From: JANQGG01 sp964642175
GTDB lineage: Bacteria > Bacteroidota > Chlorobiia > Chlorobiales > Chloroherpetonaceae
DNA length: 64,000 nt
Assembly: GCA_964642175.1 (NCBI GenBank)
Contig: CAZXOK010000008.1
Span: 1 to 64,000, forward strand
Direction of reading: 5' to 3'
Part shown: positions 34,427 to 42,682 of the stretch, one piece after another
How positions within the stretch are numbered: the stretch's first letter is position 1
Layout: each line of letters starts with the position of its first letter
Notes under the pieces: generated by a model
What the model saw: only the letters and a program-made list of their open reading frames with translations
Database searches by the model: none
Told to the model about the DNA's origin: nothing
Made by a program: the position numbers and the translations under genes

Positions 34427-35233
34427 ATGAACTACAGGGGTAAATCACGAGAGCATCTAAAGGCGGCATCAGAACAGTTAGAAACTGGATCTGATTCGGT
34501 TCTGAAGTATGCTGTCCTTGAGCTAAGGATGGCTATGGAAGCTGTTACTTACGATCGAGCGTTAGCTTTTAAAGAAGAATTTCCAACCGAAGAATACGAT
34601 ACTTGGCAGCCAAAAAAAGTAATGGCAGTGCTTCTCGAAATTGATCCTATGACCGACAAAGACAGCACAATAGCTTTCGGTTTGGAAGAAGAATATGGAG
34701 TTCCAGAAAAACAAATGACATCACTCGGAACAGAAACAGTTCTGAATATGGGTGTGTTAAAAAAACACTACGATGCGCTTGGTAGTTTTCTGCACATTCA
34801 GACTATAAAAAGCACGAAGACAGGGAAAACAGTAGATTACGAAAAATTACGCAAGCGTTGTGAGGAGATAAGGGCTTATTTAGAAAAAGTGCTATCGTCT
34901 CCTGTTTTTAATTCGACTCTTGGGGTCTTTTCTTCGCTTGAATGTGCGGAATGCGGTAAGAAAATTAGAAAGAGAATTCCGCAGGGAGAAAAAACCATAC
35001 ATGTCGAGTGTTCTAATTGTATTGCATCCTATCGTGTGAGCGGTTCTGGCGCTAATCAATCTGTGTGGGAGCCTTTGCAACAAGAAATAGAGTGTGCAAA
35101 TGCAAAATGTGAGAAAAAAATAGTAGTCTGGGAAAAAGAAATCCGTCTTGGAGCCAATTGGAACTGCCCGGATTGCAAAGGAAAAAACACATTTGTTCTT
35201 GGTGTTGCTTATAAAAGATCGCTTAACAAGTAG
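34427..35233 (+). CDS. cassette protein with C-terminal zinc-ribbon pairs
   Basis: 268 residues. The N-terminal 150 residues are helical (LKYAVLELRMAMEAVTYDRA, VLNMGVLKKHYDALG), recalling HEPN-like or PIN-adjacent helical bundles. The C-terminal part has two zinc-ribbon-like units: ECAECGKK with VECSNC, and ECANAKCEKK with WNCPDCKG. It is probably a nucleic-acid-binding or scaffold protein. No close family recognised. The stop lies inside the attC, a sign of a compact cassette. Confidence 0.65.
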   Translation: MNYRGKSREHLKAASEQLETGSDSVLKYAVLELRMAMEAVTYDRALAFKEEFPTEEYDTWQPKKVMAVLLEIDPMTDKDSTIAFGLEEEYGVPEKQMTSLGTETVLNMGVLKKHYDALGSFLHIQTIKSTKTGKTVDYEKLRKRCEEIRAYLEKVLSSPVFNSTLGVFSSLECAECGKKIRKRIPQGEKTIHVECSNCIASYRVSGSGANQSVWEPLQQEIECANAKCEKKIVVWEKEIRLGANWNCPDCKGKNTFVLGVAYKRSLNK

Positions 35234-35293
35234 CTTCACCGGACAAAATACTCGCTGCGCTCGCATTTTTCCGGTGAGCTAAGCGTTAACTCC
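35219..35293 (+). repeat. attC site 13, last in the array
   Basis: R'' GCTTAAC at 35221-35227, arms AGCTTCACCGGACAAAA and TTTTTCCGGTGAGCT, tip CTCGCTGCGCTC as in site 12, R' GTTAACT at 35285-35291. Confidence 0.92.
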
Positions 35294-35309
35294 CACGAGG
35301 CCAAACGCA

Positions 35310-35510
35310 GTGGACGAACTTTCACCAAATCGTAGAGACCGACTGGTAAGCGTTGCCAAAGCGACGGCCGCCGCCGTTCTGTTTGTCGGAGGGCTCAGCC
35401 TTCAAACACTACAAGATTTCCCTCAAACACCATACTCTCAGGATATGATTTACCTAACTAACCCTCACACACAGGTCAAGAGCGTTTTAAACCCTTTTAA
35501 TATTCGTTAA
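35310..35510 (+). CDS. short hypothetical protein, probably a cassette remnant
   Basis: 66 residues starting 17 bases after the last attC core. RRDRLVSVAKATAAAVLFVGG and then a low-complexity tail. One weak hydrophobic stretch. No closing attC follows, so the cassette seems truncated where the array meets the host chromosome; the tail may be read from host sequence. Confidence 0.4.
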   Translation: MDELSPNRRDRLVSVAKATAAAVLFVGGLSLQTLQDFPQTPYSQDMIYLTNPHTQVKSVLNPFNIR

Positions 35511-35565
35511 TTTACTTCCCGCAACATCATCATACCCGGTTTCCGACCCGGGAGCTTAGACACAA

Positions 35566-35853
35566 ATGAACCATCGTATGGCATTCAAAGGGATCAAGTA
35601 CCGTTTCAAAGCGGAGCTTTGGCGAGTGAAAGTGCCGGGCGGGTGGCATTTTGTGGCTTTACCAAAAGGGATAGCCTCGGAGATCAGACAGGCGCTACAA
35701 TCTGAAGAACAGGGCTGGGGCCGGATGAATGCCACTGTAAAAATCGGCCGGAGTGAGTGGCAAACCGCCCTGTGGTTCGATACCAAATACAACACCTACC
35801 TGCTGGCCATAAAAGCCGAGATCAGAAAAAAAAGAGAGTTTAGCGATCGTTAA
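35566..35853 (+). CDS. DUF1905-family protein
   Basis: 95 residues. YRFKAELWRVKVPGGWHFVA, LPKGIASEIR, GWGRMNATVKIGRSEWQTAL and YLLAIKAEIRKK match the compact DUF1905 beta-barrel pattern, often found alone or fused to YdeI-like domains. Function unknown; the family is cytoplasmic. First host-like gene right of the integron. Confidence 0.85.
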   Translation: MNHRMAFKGIKYRFKAELWRVKVPGGWHFVALPKGIASEIRQALQSEEQGWGRMNATVKIGRSEWQTALWFDTKYNTYLLAIKAEIRKKREFSDR

Positions 35854-35959
35854 CCAATTAGACATAACCATCTGGGTGTAAGCCATTCTGAGTGATGATT
35901 TGATATACATGTAGCTCAGAGAGTCCTTCTTTCGCAGGAATGACATACAAAGTACAAGC

Positions 35960-36020
35960 AAAGAAGAATAGCTTTCCTCTCCCGGCCTCTGGCCACCCTC
36001 TCAAAGAGAGGGATATAAAA
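35960..36020. repeat. dispersed intergenic sequence with short hairpin
   Basis: The 202 bases between 35854 and 36055 hold no gene. CCCTCTC-AAA-GAGAGGG (35996-36012) is a perfect hairpin preceded by GGCCTCTGGCCACC. Nearby CCATTCTGAGTGATGATTTG and AGGAATGACATAC look like pieces of repetitive intergenic DNA. Possibly a terminator for the leftward gene, but without a T tract. Confidence 0.35.
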
Positions 36021-36055
36021 CCCGTTTGTATAGCCAATAAAGATAATCGGTTAGG

Positions 36056-36391
36056 CTACAACACCACCCAACGAAGCACGCTGTCAATAATGCTGATAAG
36101 GAAGGCGGCCACTAAGGTCCAGGCAAAGTTGTCAATTTCAAAGCCCTCGATAAACTTATCGGTTATCCAGAGCATAATGGCGTTCAGGACAAACTTGAAC
36201 AGCCAGAAGGTCAGGATCAGAAATGGCAACGAGAGCAGAATCAGCAACCAGCCAATGAAAAAATTCACCAGGCTATAGACAATAGCTACACCGAGTGCGG
36301 TCATGAAGCTTTCGACATGGACGGCCGGGAGAAGTTTAGCCACCACAAACACGGCGACGGCTATAATTAAAATGTTAAGGAGTATGGTCAT
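36056..36391 (-). CDS. phage-holin-4/YvlD-like small membrane protein
   Basis: 111 residues from ATG 36391 (MTILLNILIIAVAVFVVAKL); a longer frame to 36493 runs through the M42 gene and is unlikely. Three to four hydrophobic helices: AVFVVAKLLPAVHVESFMTA, IGWLLILLSLPFLILTFWLF and LVAAFLISIIDSVLRWVV. This is the pattern of the small membrane proteins named phage holin family 4 (YvlD-like). Not necessarily phage-derived. Its start overlaps the end of the M42 peptidase gene by 17 bases, so it is likely the last gene of the osmolyte operon. Confidence 0.8.
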   Translation of the reverse strand: MTILLNILIIAVAVFVVAKLLPAVHVESFMTALGVAIVYSLVNFFIGWLLILLSLPFLILTFWLFKFVLNAIMLWITDKFIEGFEIDNFAWTLVAAFLISIIDSVLRWVVL

Positions 36392-37553
36392 TAGAGTTAG
36401 TTTTTTCAGGTTCCTGATACAAGTTTCCTTCTGAGCGGAACGGTTTTTCCACCTGTCGTGGAAAACCTTGTAGCGAGCCAAGGTTCTTGGCATCGCGGCG
36501 AATATCGACCGGGCTTTGCATGTATATCGTCAGTAATTTGGCCAGAGATGTCAGCGAGTCGATATGGGTTCGTTCGTAGCCATGCGAGGCATCGAGTTCA
36601 AAACAGACCAGTGCGGTACGAATATCGTTACCGGCTTCTACAGCCGAGGCCGCATCACAGCGGTAGTATCGAAATGTATCGCGGTGGTGAACAATTTGGT
36701 TTTCCTGGCACAGGCGTATGAGTTTGCGGGTCAGGTGGTAGTCGAACGGCCCAACCGAGTCTTTCATGGCAACGGTTACCCCGCGCTCCGAGGAGTTCTG
36801 CCCGGGAGCAATAATAGAGTTATCGATAACCACCATGGCCGAAATATCTTTGAATAAAATGGAAGAGGCTCCATAACCGATCTCTTCATGAATGGTAAAG
36901 AGCGGGTGGCAGTCCACGGGCAGCTCGATCATGTTGTCCAGAATCGCTTTTATGGCGGCGAGTTGAGCGGCCACGCCGGCCTTGTTATCGAGGTGCCTGG
37001 AATTGATGTAACCAGAAGGAGACCACTCCGGCATCGGGTCTATGGCTACAAAATCGCCCACATTAATGCCCAGATCACACACTTCTTTTTTGGTGTCGCA
37101 AATGGCGTCTATTCGGATTTCAATCGTATCCCAGCTTACCGGCTGGGTGTCAATTTCATTGCCATAAGCATGCCCGGAGGCTTTCAGGGGTAAAATGGTT
37201 CCGCGATACGAACGCTTGTCGGTAAAAATGGTAACTCTGGCGCCTTCGGCAAATCGCGAAGACCAGTGCCCGATCGGTGTAATGCCAATGCGGGTGTTTT
37301 CCTTAATGCAACGCACCATAGCGCCCAGGGTATCGAGGTGAGCCACAATAGCCCGGTCGGGTGAGTGAACCTTGCCATTAATAGTGCCGCGAATAGCGCC
37401 AACACGGGTCAGTTCGTAAGGAACGCCAAGGTGTTCGAGCTCGTGCCCCACAAAGTGGACGATCTGATCGGTGTAACCGCTTGGGCTGGGAATATTGAGT
37501 AATTTAAAGAGTATATCTAATATGTAATCCTGATCAATCTTTACATCTTTCAT
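36375..37553 (-). CDS. M42-family metallopeptidase of the NAGGN osmolyte cluster
   Basis: 392 residues. Metal-binding motifs: VAHLDTLGAMV (His, Asp), NSRHLDNKAGVAAQL (Asp), IHEEIGYGAS (Glu pair), and the final His in DASHGYERTH. The length and the context directly downstream of the NAGGN synthetase identify the third gene of the known asnO-ngg-peptidase trio. It probably degrades or recycles the dipeptide when osmotic stress ends, which is inferred. Five bases separate it from the synthetase gene. Confidence 0.93.
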   Translation of the reverse strand: MKDVKIDQDYILDILFKLLNIPSPSGYTDQIVHFVGHELEHLGVPYELTRVGAIRGTINGKVHSPDRAIVAHLDTLGAMVRCIKENTRIGITPIGHWSSRFAEGARVTIFTDKRSYRGTILPLKASGHAYGNEIDTQPVSWDTIEIRIDAICDTKKEVCDLGINVGDFVAIDPMPEWSPSGYINSRHLDNKAGVAAQLAAIKAILDNMIELPVDCHPLFTIHEEIGYGASSILFKDISAMVVIDNSIIAPGQNSSERGVTVAMKDSVGPFDYHLTRKLIRLCQENQIVHHRDTFRYYRCDAASAVEAGNDIRTALVCFELDASHGYERTHIDSLTSLAKLLTIYMQSPVDIRRDAKNLGSLQGFPRQVEKPFRSEGNLYQEPEKTNSNDHTP

Positions 37554-37558
37554 AATAA

Positions 37559-39319
37559 TTATGGACGCTGTCCTTTAATGGGCAAGGTGTTAGGAAATAA
37601 GAAGTCAATGAACTTTTGGGCTGTCGGCTGGGGCTCATGGTTGGCCAGGCCCGGACGCTCGTTTGCCTCAATAAAGTGATACTCTGGTGCATCAGGAGAA
37701 GTTACCATAAAATCCACACCTACCACAGGAATTTCTAATGTTTCGGCCACCACAATCGCCGCAGCCCTGAGATCAGGATGTAAGAGGGGCGTAACATCGT
37801 GGATCGTTCCGCCCGTATGCAGGTTTGCCGTTCGTCTGACTTTTATCAATTGCCCGGTATCGGGTACATCGGAAAGCTGAAAACCCTGTGAATCGATACA
37901 ATGCCGGGTTTCGTTATCCAATGGAATGGAGCTTTCGCCATGTGTGGCTGCCGAGCGGCGTCGGCTTTGTTTCCGGATCAGTTCATCGATGGTATGCGAG
38001 CCATCGCCGATAATTTCAGGTGGTTTACGGATCGCTGCCGCCACCACGTTGTAATTGATCACAATCAGCCTCAGGTCGATGCCTTCAACACATTCTTCCA
38101 GGACAACTTTCTCGGAATATTGCCGGGCGATATCGATGGCGCTTTTAAGTTTGTCGTTGGTGGTAATATTTAAACTGATGCCCCTGCCCTGCTCATTATC
38201 AGCCGGTTTTACAGCCAGGGATTTACACTGGTATAAAAACGATTCATTTTCATCCTGATCCGACGCCACTTTCTGTCTGGGCACCCTGATACCAACCTCA
38301 TCGACAAGCTTGTGCGTAACCGATTTATCGGCGCAGCGGCTCATGGCAATAGCCGAAGTCAGTTCGGTTAAGGATTCACGGCATGTGATGGATCTGCCGC
38401 CAAAGCTGAGCGCAAAGTAGTTGTTCTCTTCATCAATAATATCAACCGAGATCCCTCTTAAACGGGCTTCGTTAATGATGATCTCCGAATAGGGATTAAG
38501 GTTTTCCTTGACTTCCGGACCGGCAAAGAGCTTTTCGTTAATGGCATTCTTGCGTTTCAAACAAAAAACCGGTACCCGGCAAAACCCGATTTTCTCGTAC
38601 ATTTGGTTGGCACTTTGGTTGCTGTGCAACACAGAAAGGTCCATAAAGCTGCGTCCGCGCTGATGGTAAAAGTGGATCAAATGCTGGGTTAAGGCAACCC
38701 CGACACCGGGGACACGCGCCTGGGAATCAACGGCCAGAGCCCATAAACTGGACCCGTTTTCAGGATCATCAAAAACCTTCACATGATCGGCCCCCATCAC
38801 AACACCGATAATATTGTTGCTTTTATCATCCACGGCTACAAAATACGTGATCGTATCCTGCTGCTCGTTATTTTCCAGAAATCGCTTGCTGATAGGAACC
38901 ATACCATGCGTTTTGTAGATGCGGTTTATGGCATCGAGGTCTTTTTCCGGATCGCATACCCGGATCGTAAATCCCTGGCATGGCGGGTAAAAAATATCGT
39001 TCTCGCTCATCCAAAACCGGTAGGTATGCGAAGGATCCAAAAACAGCTCTTGTGGAGATTGGGCCAGGGCCACATGGGGATCGCGAATGTAAAAGGCAAT
39101 ATCCCGCTTTTTTTGTTCTTCGCCACGGATCAGATTGGCAATATTGTGGTTTTCATCATATGTATGGGCAAATATTAACCGTCCCCAACCGCAATTGATA
39201 TAGACATTCTTTCGGGAGATCCTCAGTTCTTCCTGTTGCGGGGGTCGGCCCCAGTTTTTCAGTGAGGGGGATTTTAACGGGTCAAGTTTGCTTTCATCTT
39301 TTGGCAATTTTCCAGACAT
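37559..39319 (-). CDS. ngg: N-acetylglutaminylglutamine synthetase (GNAT plus ATP-grasp)
   Basis: 586 residues. An N-terminal GNAT acetyltransferase domain (about 100-290, with SLWALAVDSQARVPGVGVAL as the acetyl-CoA loop) is joined to an ATP-grasp ligase (about 330-580, with AVKPADNEQGRGISLNI, VVLEECVEGIDLRLIV and EANERPGLANHEP). The protein acetylates and couples glutamine units to make the N-acetylglutaminylglutamine backbone, an osmoprotectant of halotolerant bacteria. Middle gene of the trio, 9 bases after asnO. Confidence 0.93.
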   Translation of the reverse strand: MSGKLPKDESKLDPLKSPSLKNWGRPPQQEELRISRKNVYINCGWGRLIFAHTYDENHNIANLIRGEEQKKRDIAFYIRDPHVALAQSPQELFLDPSHTYRFWMSENDIFYPPCQGFTIRVCDPEKDLDAINRIYKTHGMVPISKRFLENNEQQDTITYFVAVDDKSNNIIGVVMGADHVKVFDDPENGSSLWALAVDSQARVPGVGVALTQHLIHFYHQRGRSFMDLSVLHSNQSANQMYEKIGFCRVPVFCLKRKNAINEKLFAGPEVKENLNPYSEIIINEARLRGISVDIIDEENNYFALSFGGRSITCRESLTELTSAIAMSRCADKSVTHKLVDEVGIRVPRQKVASDQDENESFLYQCKSLAVKPADNEQGRGISLNITTNDKLKSAIDIARQYSEKVVLEECVEGIDLRLIVINYNVVAAAIRKPPEIIGDGSHTIDELIRKQSRRRSAATHGESSIPLDNETRHCIDSQGFQLSDVPDTGQLIKVRRTANLHTGGTIHDVTPLLHPDLRAAAIVVAETLEIPVVGVDFMVTSPDAPEYHFIEANERPGLANHEPQPTAQKFIDFLFPNTLPIKGQRP

Positions 39320-39328
39320 CTTTTCTCC

Positions 39329-41110
39329 TCATGCAGGATTATGTGTTTGCAACCAGTATTCCAGTAATGTGATCTGCCAGAGTTTTGAACCACGCAGCGG
39401 TGTGATGTGATCTTTGGGAGCTGAAAGTAAGTGATTTACATATTCAGGGTTGAACAATCCACGCTCCCGGGCCGATTTGGCACTCAGAACATCTTTAACC
39501 ATATCCAGGTATGGGCCATCGATATATTTTAAGCCCGGCACCGGGAAATACCCTTTTGGCCGGTCTATGACTTCTTTGGCGATCATGTCGTAGCCGATTT
39601 GCTTTAAGACATGCTTCCCACCGCTTTGTATTTTAAGTTCGGGTGGCATGCGAGAGGCCAGTTCCACCAATTCGTGATCCAGGAACGGCACGCGGGCTTC
39701 CACGCCCCAGGCCATGGTCATGTTATCGACGCGTTTAACCGGGTCATCGACCAGCATCACGGTTGAGTCCAGCCGCAAGGCCTTATCAATCGGTGCATCG
39801 GCACCCGGTTCAGCAAAATGATCCCGGACATACAACTCGGCATAATCTTCTTTCACATAATCGCTCAGAACAGCCGAGGCATATTCCTGAAAATCGCGGT
39901 CAAAAAAGGCTTTTTTGTAAGTAGCTAAAGCATCGTTGGGTGATATGCCCATCATGGGCGGGTACCAGTGGTAACCCCCGAAGACTTCATCGGCACCCTG
40001 GCCGCTTTGCACCGCTTTAACATGCCTGGAAACGGTTTTGGACAGCAGGTAAAACCCGATAACATCGTGGCTTACCATGGGTTCGTTCATGGCCCCGATG
40101 CAATGGCCAAGCTCATCCAACAATTCATGATTTTCCACATGAATTTTATGATGATGGGTCTGGAAAGTATCGGCAATGATATCGGAATATTTAAACTCGT
40201 TGCCTTCTTCGATACCAACATTTTCAAATCCGACTGAAAACGTATTCAGATCGCGCTGACCTTCACTGGCCAGCAGGGCCACGATCAACGAAGAGTCCAG
40301 GCCACCCGAAAGCAATACACCAACCGGTACATCAGCCACCATACGCCGCCTGACAGCCAGGCGCAGGGCATCAAAAATACGTTCTTTCCACTCCAGTTCA
40401 GACAGGTTTTTCTCCTCGGGCCGCGCACCAAATGTCAGGTTCCAGTATTTTTTCTGGTTGTAATTGCCATTTGGATAAATGCGCATTTGGGTAGCTTGCG
40501 GAAAGCGTTTAATGCCGTTATAAATGGTATGGGGAGCTGGCACAACGGCATGGAAAGACATGTAATAGTTCAGGGCTACGGGATTAATGCTGGTATCTAC
40601 CTCGCCCGATTTTAATAATGCAGGCAAGGACGAAGCAAAACGAAAGCTCTGTTTATCCTGGATATAATAGAGGGGTTTTATACCCAAACGATCGCGTGCC
40701 ACGAAAACCTCCCCGCTCTCGCGTTCCCAGATCACAAATGCAAACATACCTTGCAGGTGATTTACCACATCTTCACCCCAGGCATGGTAGCCTTTTAAGA
40801 TCACTTCGGTATCGCCACCCGAGAAAAAGTGGTAGCCTTTTTGCTTGAGTTCCTGGCGCAGTTCGGGGTAATTGTAGATACAACCATTAAAGACGATCGC
40901 CAGCCCAAGATCGTTATCGACCATGGGCTGCTGGGAGCGTTCGCTGACATCAATAATCTTTAATCGCCGATGCCCGAATGCAATGGATTTTTGCTGGAAA
41001 ACACCCATGGAATCGGGTCCCCGCCGCCACATGCTTTGGGTCATGGCTTGAATGCCTAATAATGAGGGCTCGTGATGATCAAATCGAATTTCTCCGCAAA
41101 TGCCACACAT
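39329..41110 (-). CDS. asnO: N-acetylglutaminylglutamine amidotransferase (asparagine-synthase-like)
   Basis: 593 residues. MCGICGEIRF places the glutaminase nucleophile at Cys2. MWRRGPDSMG and FNGCIYNYPELRQEL complete the N-terminal Ntn domain. The synthase domain has the PPi loop VLLSGGLDSSLIVALL near residue 270 and VEARVPFLDHELVE. It forms the terminal amide of the NAGGN osmolyte. First gene of the operon. Neighbouring ngg and M42 genes distinguish it from ordinary asparagine synthetase. Confidence 0.93.
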   Translation of the reverse strand: MCGICGEIRFDHHEPSLLGIQAMTQSMWRRGPDSMGVFQQKSIAFGHRRLKIIDVSERSQQPMVDNDLGLAIVFNGCIYNYPELRQELKQKGYHFFSGGDTEVILKGYHAWGEDVVNHLQGMFAFVIWERESGEVFVARDRLGIKPLYYIQDKQSFRFASSLPALLKSGEVDTSINPVALNYYMSFHAVVPAPHTIYNGIKRFPQATQMRIYPNGNYNQKKYWNLTFGARPEEKNLSELEWKERIFDALRLAVRRRMVADVPVGVLLSGGLDSSLIVALLASEGQRDLNTFSVGFENVGIEEGNEFKYSDIIADTFQTHHHKIHVENHELLDELGHCIGAMNEPMVSHDVIGFYLLSKTVSRHVKAVQSGQGADEVFGGYHWYPPMMGISPNDALATYKKAFFDRDFQEYASAVLSDYVKEDYAELYVRDHFAEPGADAPIDKALRLDSTVMLVDDPVKRVDNMTMAWGVEARVPFLDHELVELASRMPPELKIQSGGKHVLKQIGYDMIAKEVIDRPKGYFPVPGLKYIDGPYLDMVKDVLSAKSARERGLFNPEYVNHLLSAPKDHITPLRGSKLWQITLLEYWLQTHNPA

Positions 41111-41447
41111 AAATGTAAATTTCTCCGTTAAAACACATTGGCTCAGAAAACCTAATTTAGTAATACACTAAGGGGTAAATATAAAATTAATTAAGGTTCG
41201 TTGCGGCAATATGTTATGTTTCTAATTATTGTATGAGGTTTTTGAGCTTATGTAATGAAACGAAAAAAAGGCAGAGATCAAAATACAAGGCCCGGGAGGT
41301 CTGTTTTGGGGTTGAAATCGGGTGTATATGTCTGTGAAATCTTTATGTGCCCGGGTAATGTTTATATATTATAACATTCTTGAACAAGTTGTTTTTAACT
41401 TCAGCCATCAGCTTGTATTTTAGCAGTTCATTTACCCAAAAACAATT
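41111..41447. promoter_or_regulatory. divergent promoter region between NAGGN and export operons
   Basis: 337 bases without a gene, AT-rich, feeding two divergent operons. Near the right end TTGTTTTT (about 41388) and TGTATTTTAG (about 41413) are a loose match to the Bacteroidetes TTTG / TAnnTTTG pattern before the adaptor gene. No terminator, riboswitch or repeat was recognised. Confidence 0.35.
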
Positions 41448-42665
41448 ATGGAAAGTTCCGATCTAAGCGCTCTAAAAATTGATCGCTCTACCCAAACACT
41501 TAAAAAACCCAAACTTTCGCCAGTTGTTAAATACGGCCTGATAGGTGTTGTAGCCGTTATTGCCCTTTTTAAAATAATAAGTTTGTTTTTTGCTCCGGTT
41601 CAGGTTAAAGCCACCACGGCAACTGTATCTGCTTCTATGGCACCGAGTTCAGGACTTACTGCAAGCGGTTATATTATACCGCAACGCAAAGCCTCGGTAG
41701 CCTCTAAAGCGACAGGCCGGCTGGTATACCTAAGCGTTGTGGAGGGCGACCAGGTTAAAAAAGGTGATCTGATCGGCAAAATTGAAGATAATGATATCAT
41801 GGCTGAGTGGCTTGATGCCAAATCGGCTGTGGCAGCGTTAGAAGCTGTTCAGAAACGAAACCAGGCTGAGCTGAATCGTTTGCAAACCGATTACAACCGT
41901 TTGCAGAACCTTCATCAAAGTGGGGCTGTTTCAAAATCGGACCTGGACAATGCACGAACCAACTACGAAGTAGCCCTGGCCCAGACCGACGTGGATATCG
42001 CAAATATTAAATCGGCTCGTGCGCGAATGCAGGCCGTACAAGTCAGGTTAGACAACACCGAAATCCGTGCCCCGTTTAATGGCACCATTCTCACCAAAGG
42101 CGCCGATATCGGTGAGATCGTAGCTCCTTTTGCCGGATCGGTCAATGCCAAAAGCGCTGTGGTTACCATGGCCGATATGAGATCCCTGCAATTGGAAGCC
42201 GATGTATCTGAATCGAGCATTCAAAAGGTCAGTATTGGCCAAAGCTGCGAGATCATCCTGGATGCTTATCCGCAAACCCGTTATCCGGGTGTTGTGGATA
42301 AGATTGTACCTACCGCCAATCGCAGCAAAGCCACTATATTGTGCAAAATCAAATTTTTGGATATTGATGAAAAAGTGTTGCCCGAAATGAGCGCCAAGGC
42401 CACTTTTCTCTCTGAACCGATATCCGGCAAGCTTCAAACCCAGAAGCCAAACTTACTGATTGAAACACGGGCCATTTTAACAAAGGAGAATACATCGCTC
42501 GTTTATGTGATTGTAGAAAGCAAGCTCGAAGAACACGAGATTTCTACCGGTAAGAAAATTGGGGATGATACAGTGGTATTAAGCGGTTTGAAATCGGGTG
42601 ATCAGGTTGTATTGGATCCTACTGAGTCGCTATCAGACGGACAGAAAGTTGAACTTATCCAATAA
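41448..42665 (+). CDS. HlyD/MacA-type periplasmic adaptor subunit
   Basis: 405 residues. One N-terminal membrane anchor (about 28-47, YGLIGVVAVIALFKIISLFF). A lipoyl-like half (SGYIIPQRKASVASKATGRL, SVVEGDQVKKGDLIG), a long alpha hairpin (about 115-200), then IRAPFNGTILTKGADIGEIV and a beta-barrel domain. It bridges an inner-membrane ABC pump to the outer membrane. The ATPase and two permeases follow in the same operon, with a regulator gene in between. Confidence 0.92.
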   Translation: MESSDLSALKIDRSTQTLKKPKLSPVVKYGLIGVVAVIALFKIISLFFAPVQVKATTATVSASMAPSSGLTASGYIIPQRKASVASKATGRLVYLSVVEGDQVKKGDLIGKIEDNDIMAEWLDAKSAVAALEAVQKRNQAELNRLQTDYNRLQNLHQSGAVSKSDLDNARTNYEVALAQTDVDIANIKSARARMQAVQVRLDNTEIRAPFNGTILTKGADIGEIVAPFAGSVNAKSAVVTMADMRSLQLEADVSESSIQKVSIGQSCEIILDAYPQTRYPGVVDKIVPTANRSKATILCKIKFLDIDEKVLPEMSAKATFLSEPISGKLQTQKPNLLIETRAILTKENTSLVYVIVESKLEEHEISTGKKIGDDTVVLSGLKSGDQVVLDPTESLSDGQKVELIQ

Positions 42666-42682
42666 AACCGATTCACCAGATT

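Larger units (their letters stand above)
14253..35510 (+). mobile_element. integron: cassette array with internal integrase gene
   Basis: The array starts at a core site GTTAGCG (14253-14259) and its last readable attC ends at 35293. About 14 cassettes, all in the same direction, are separated by imperfect inverted structures of 75-170 bases flanked by R'' (YAAC) and R' (GTTRRRY). The R'' closing each cassette is complementary to the R' opening it, for example GTTAGTGGCA with TGCCACTAAC, and GTTATGTGAC with GTCACATAAC. Base composition changes abruptly from cassette to cassette. An IntI-family integrase (22052-23016) lies inside. In the 227 bases between the acnB terminator and 14253 no gene or clear attI was recognised. 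Confidence 0.93.
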
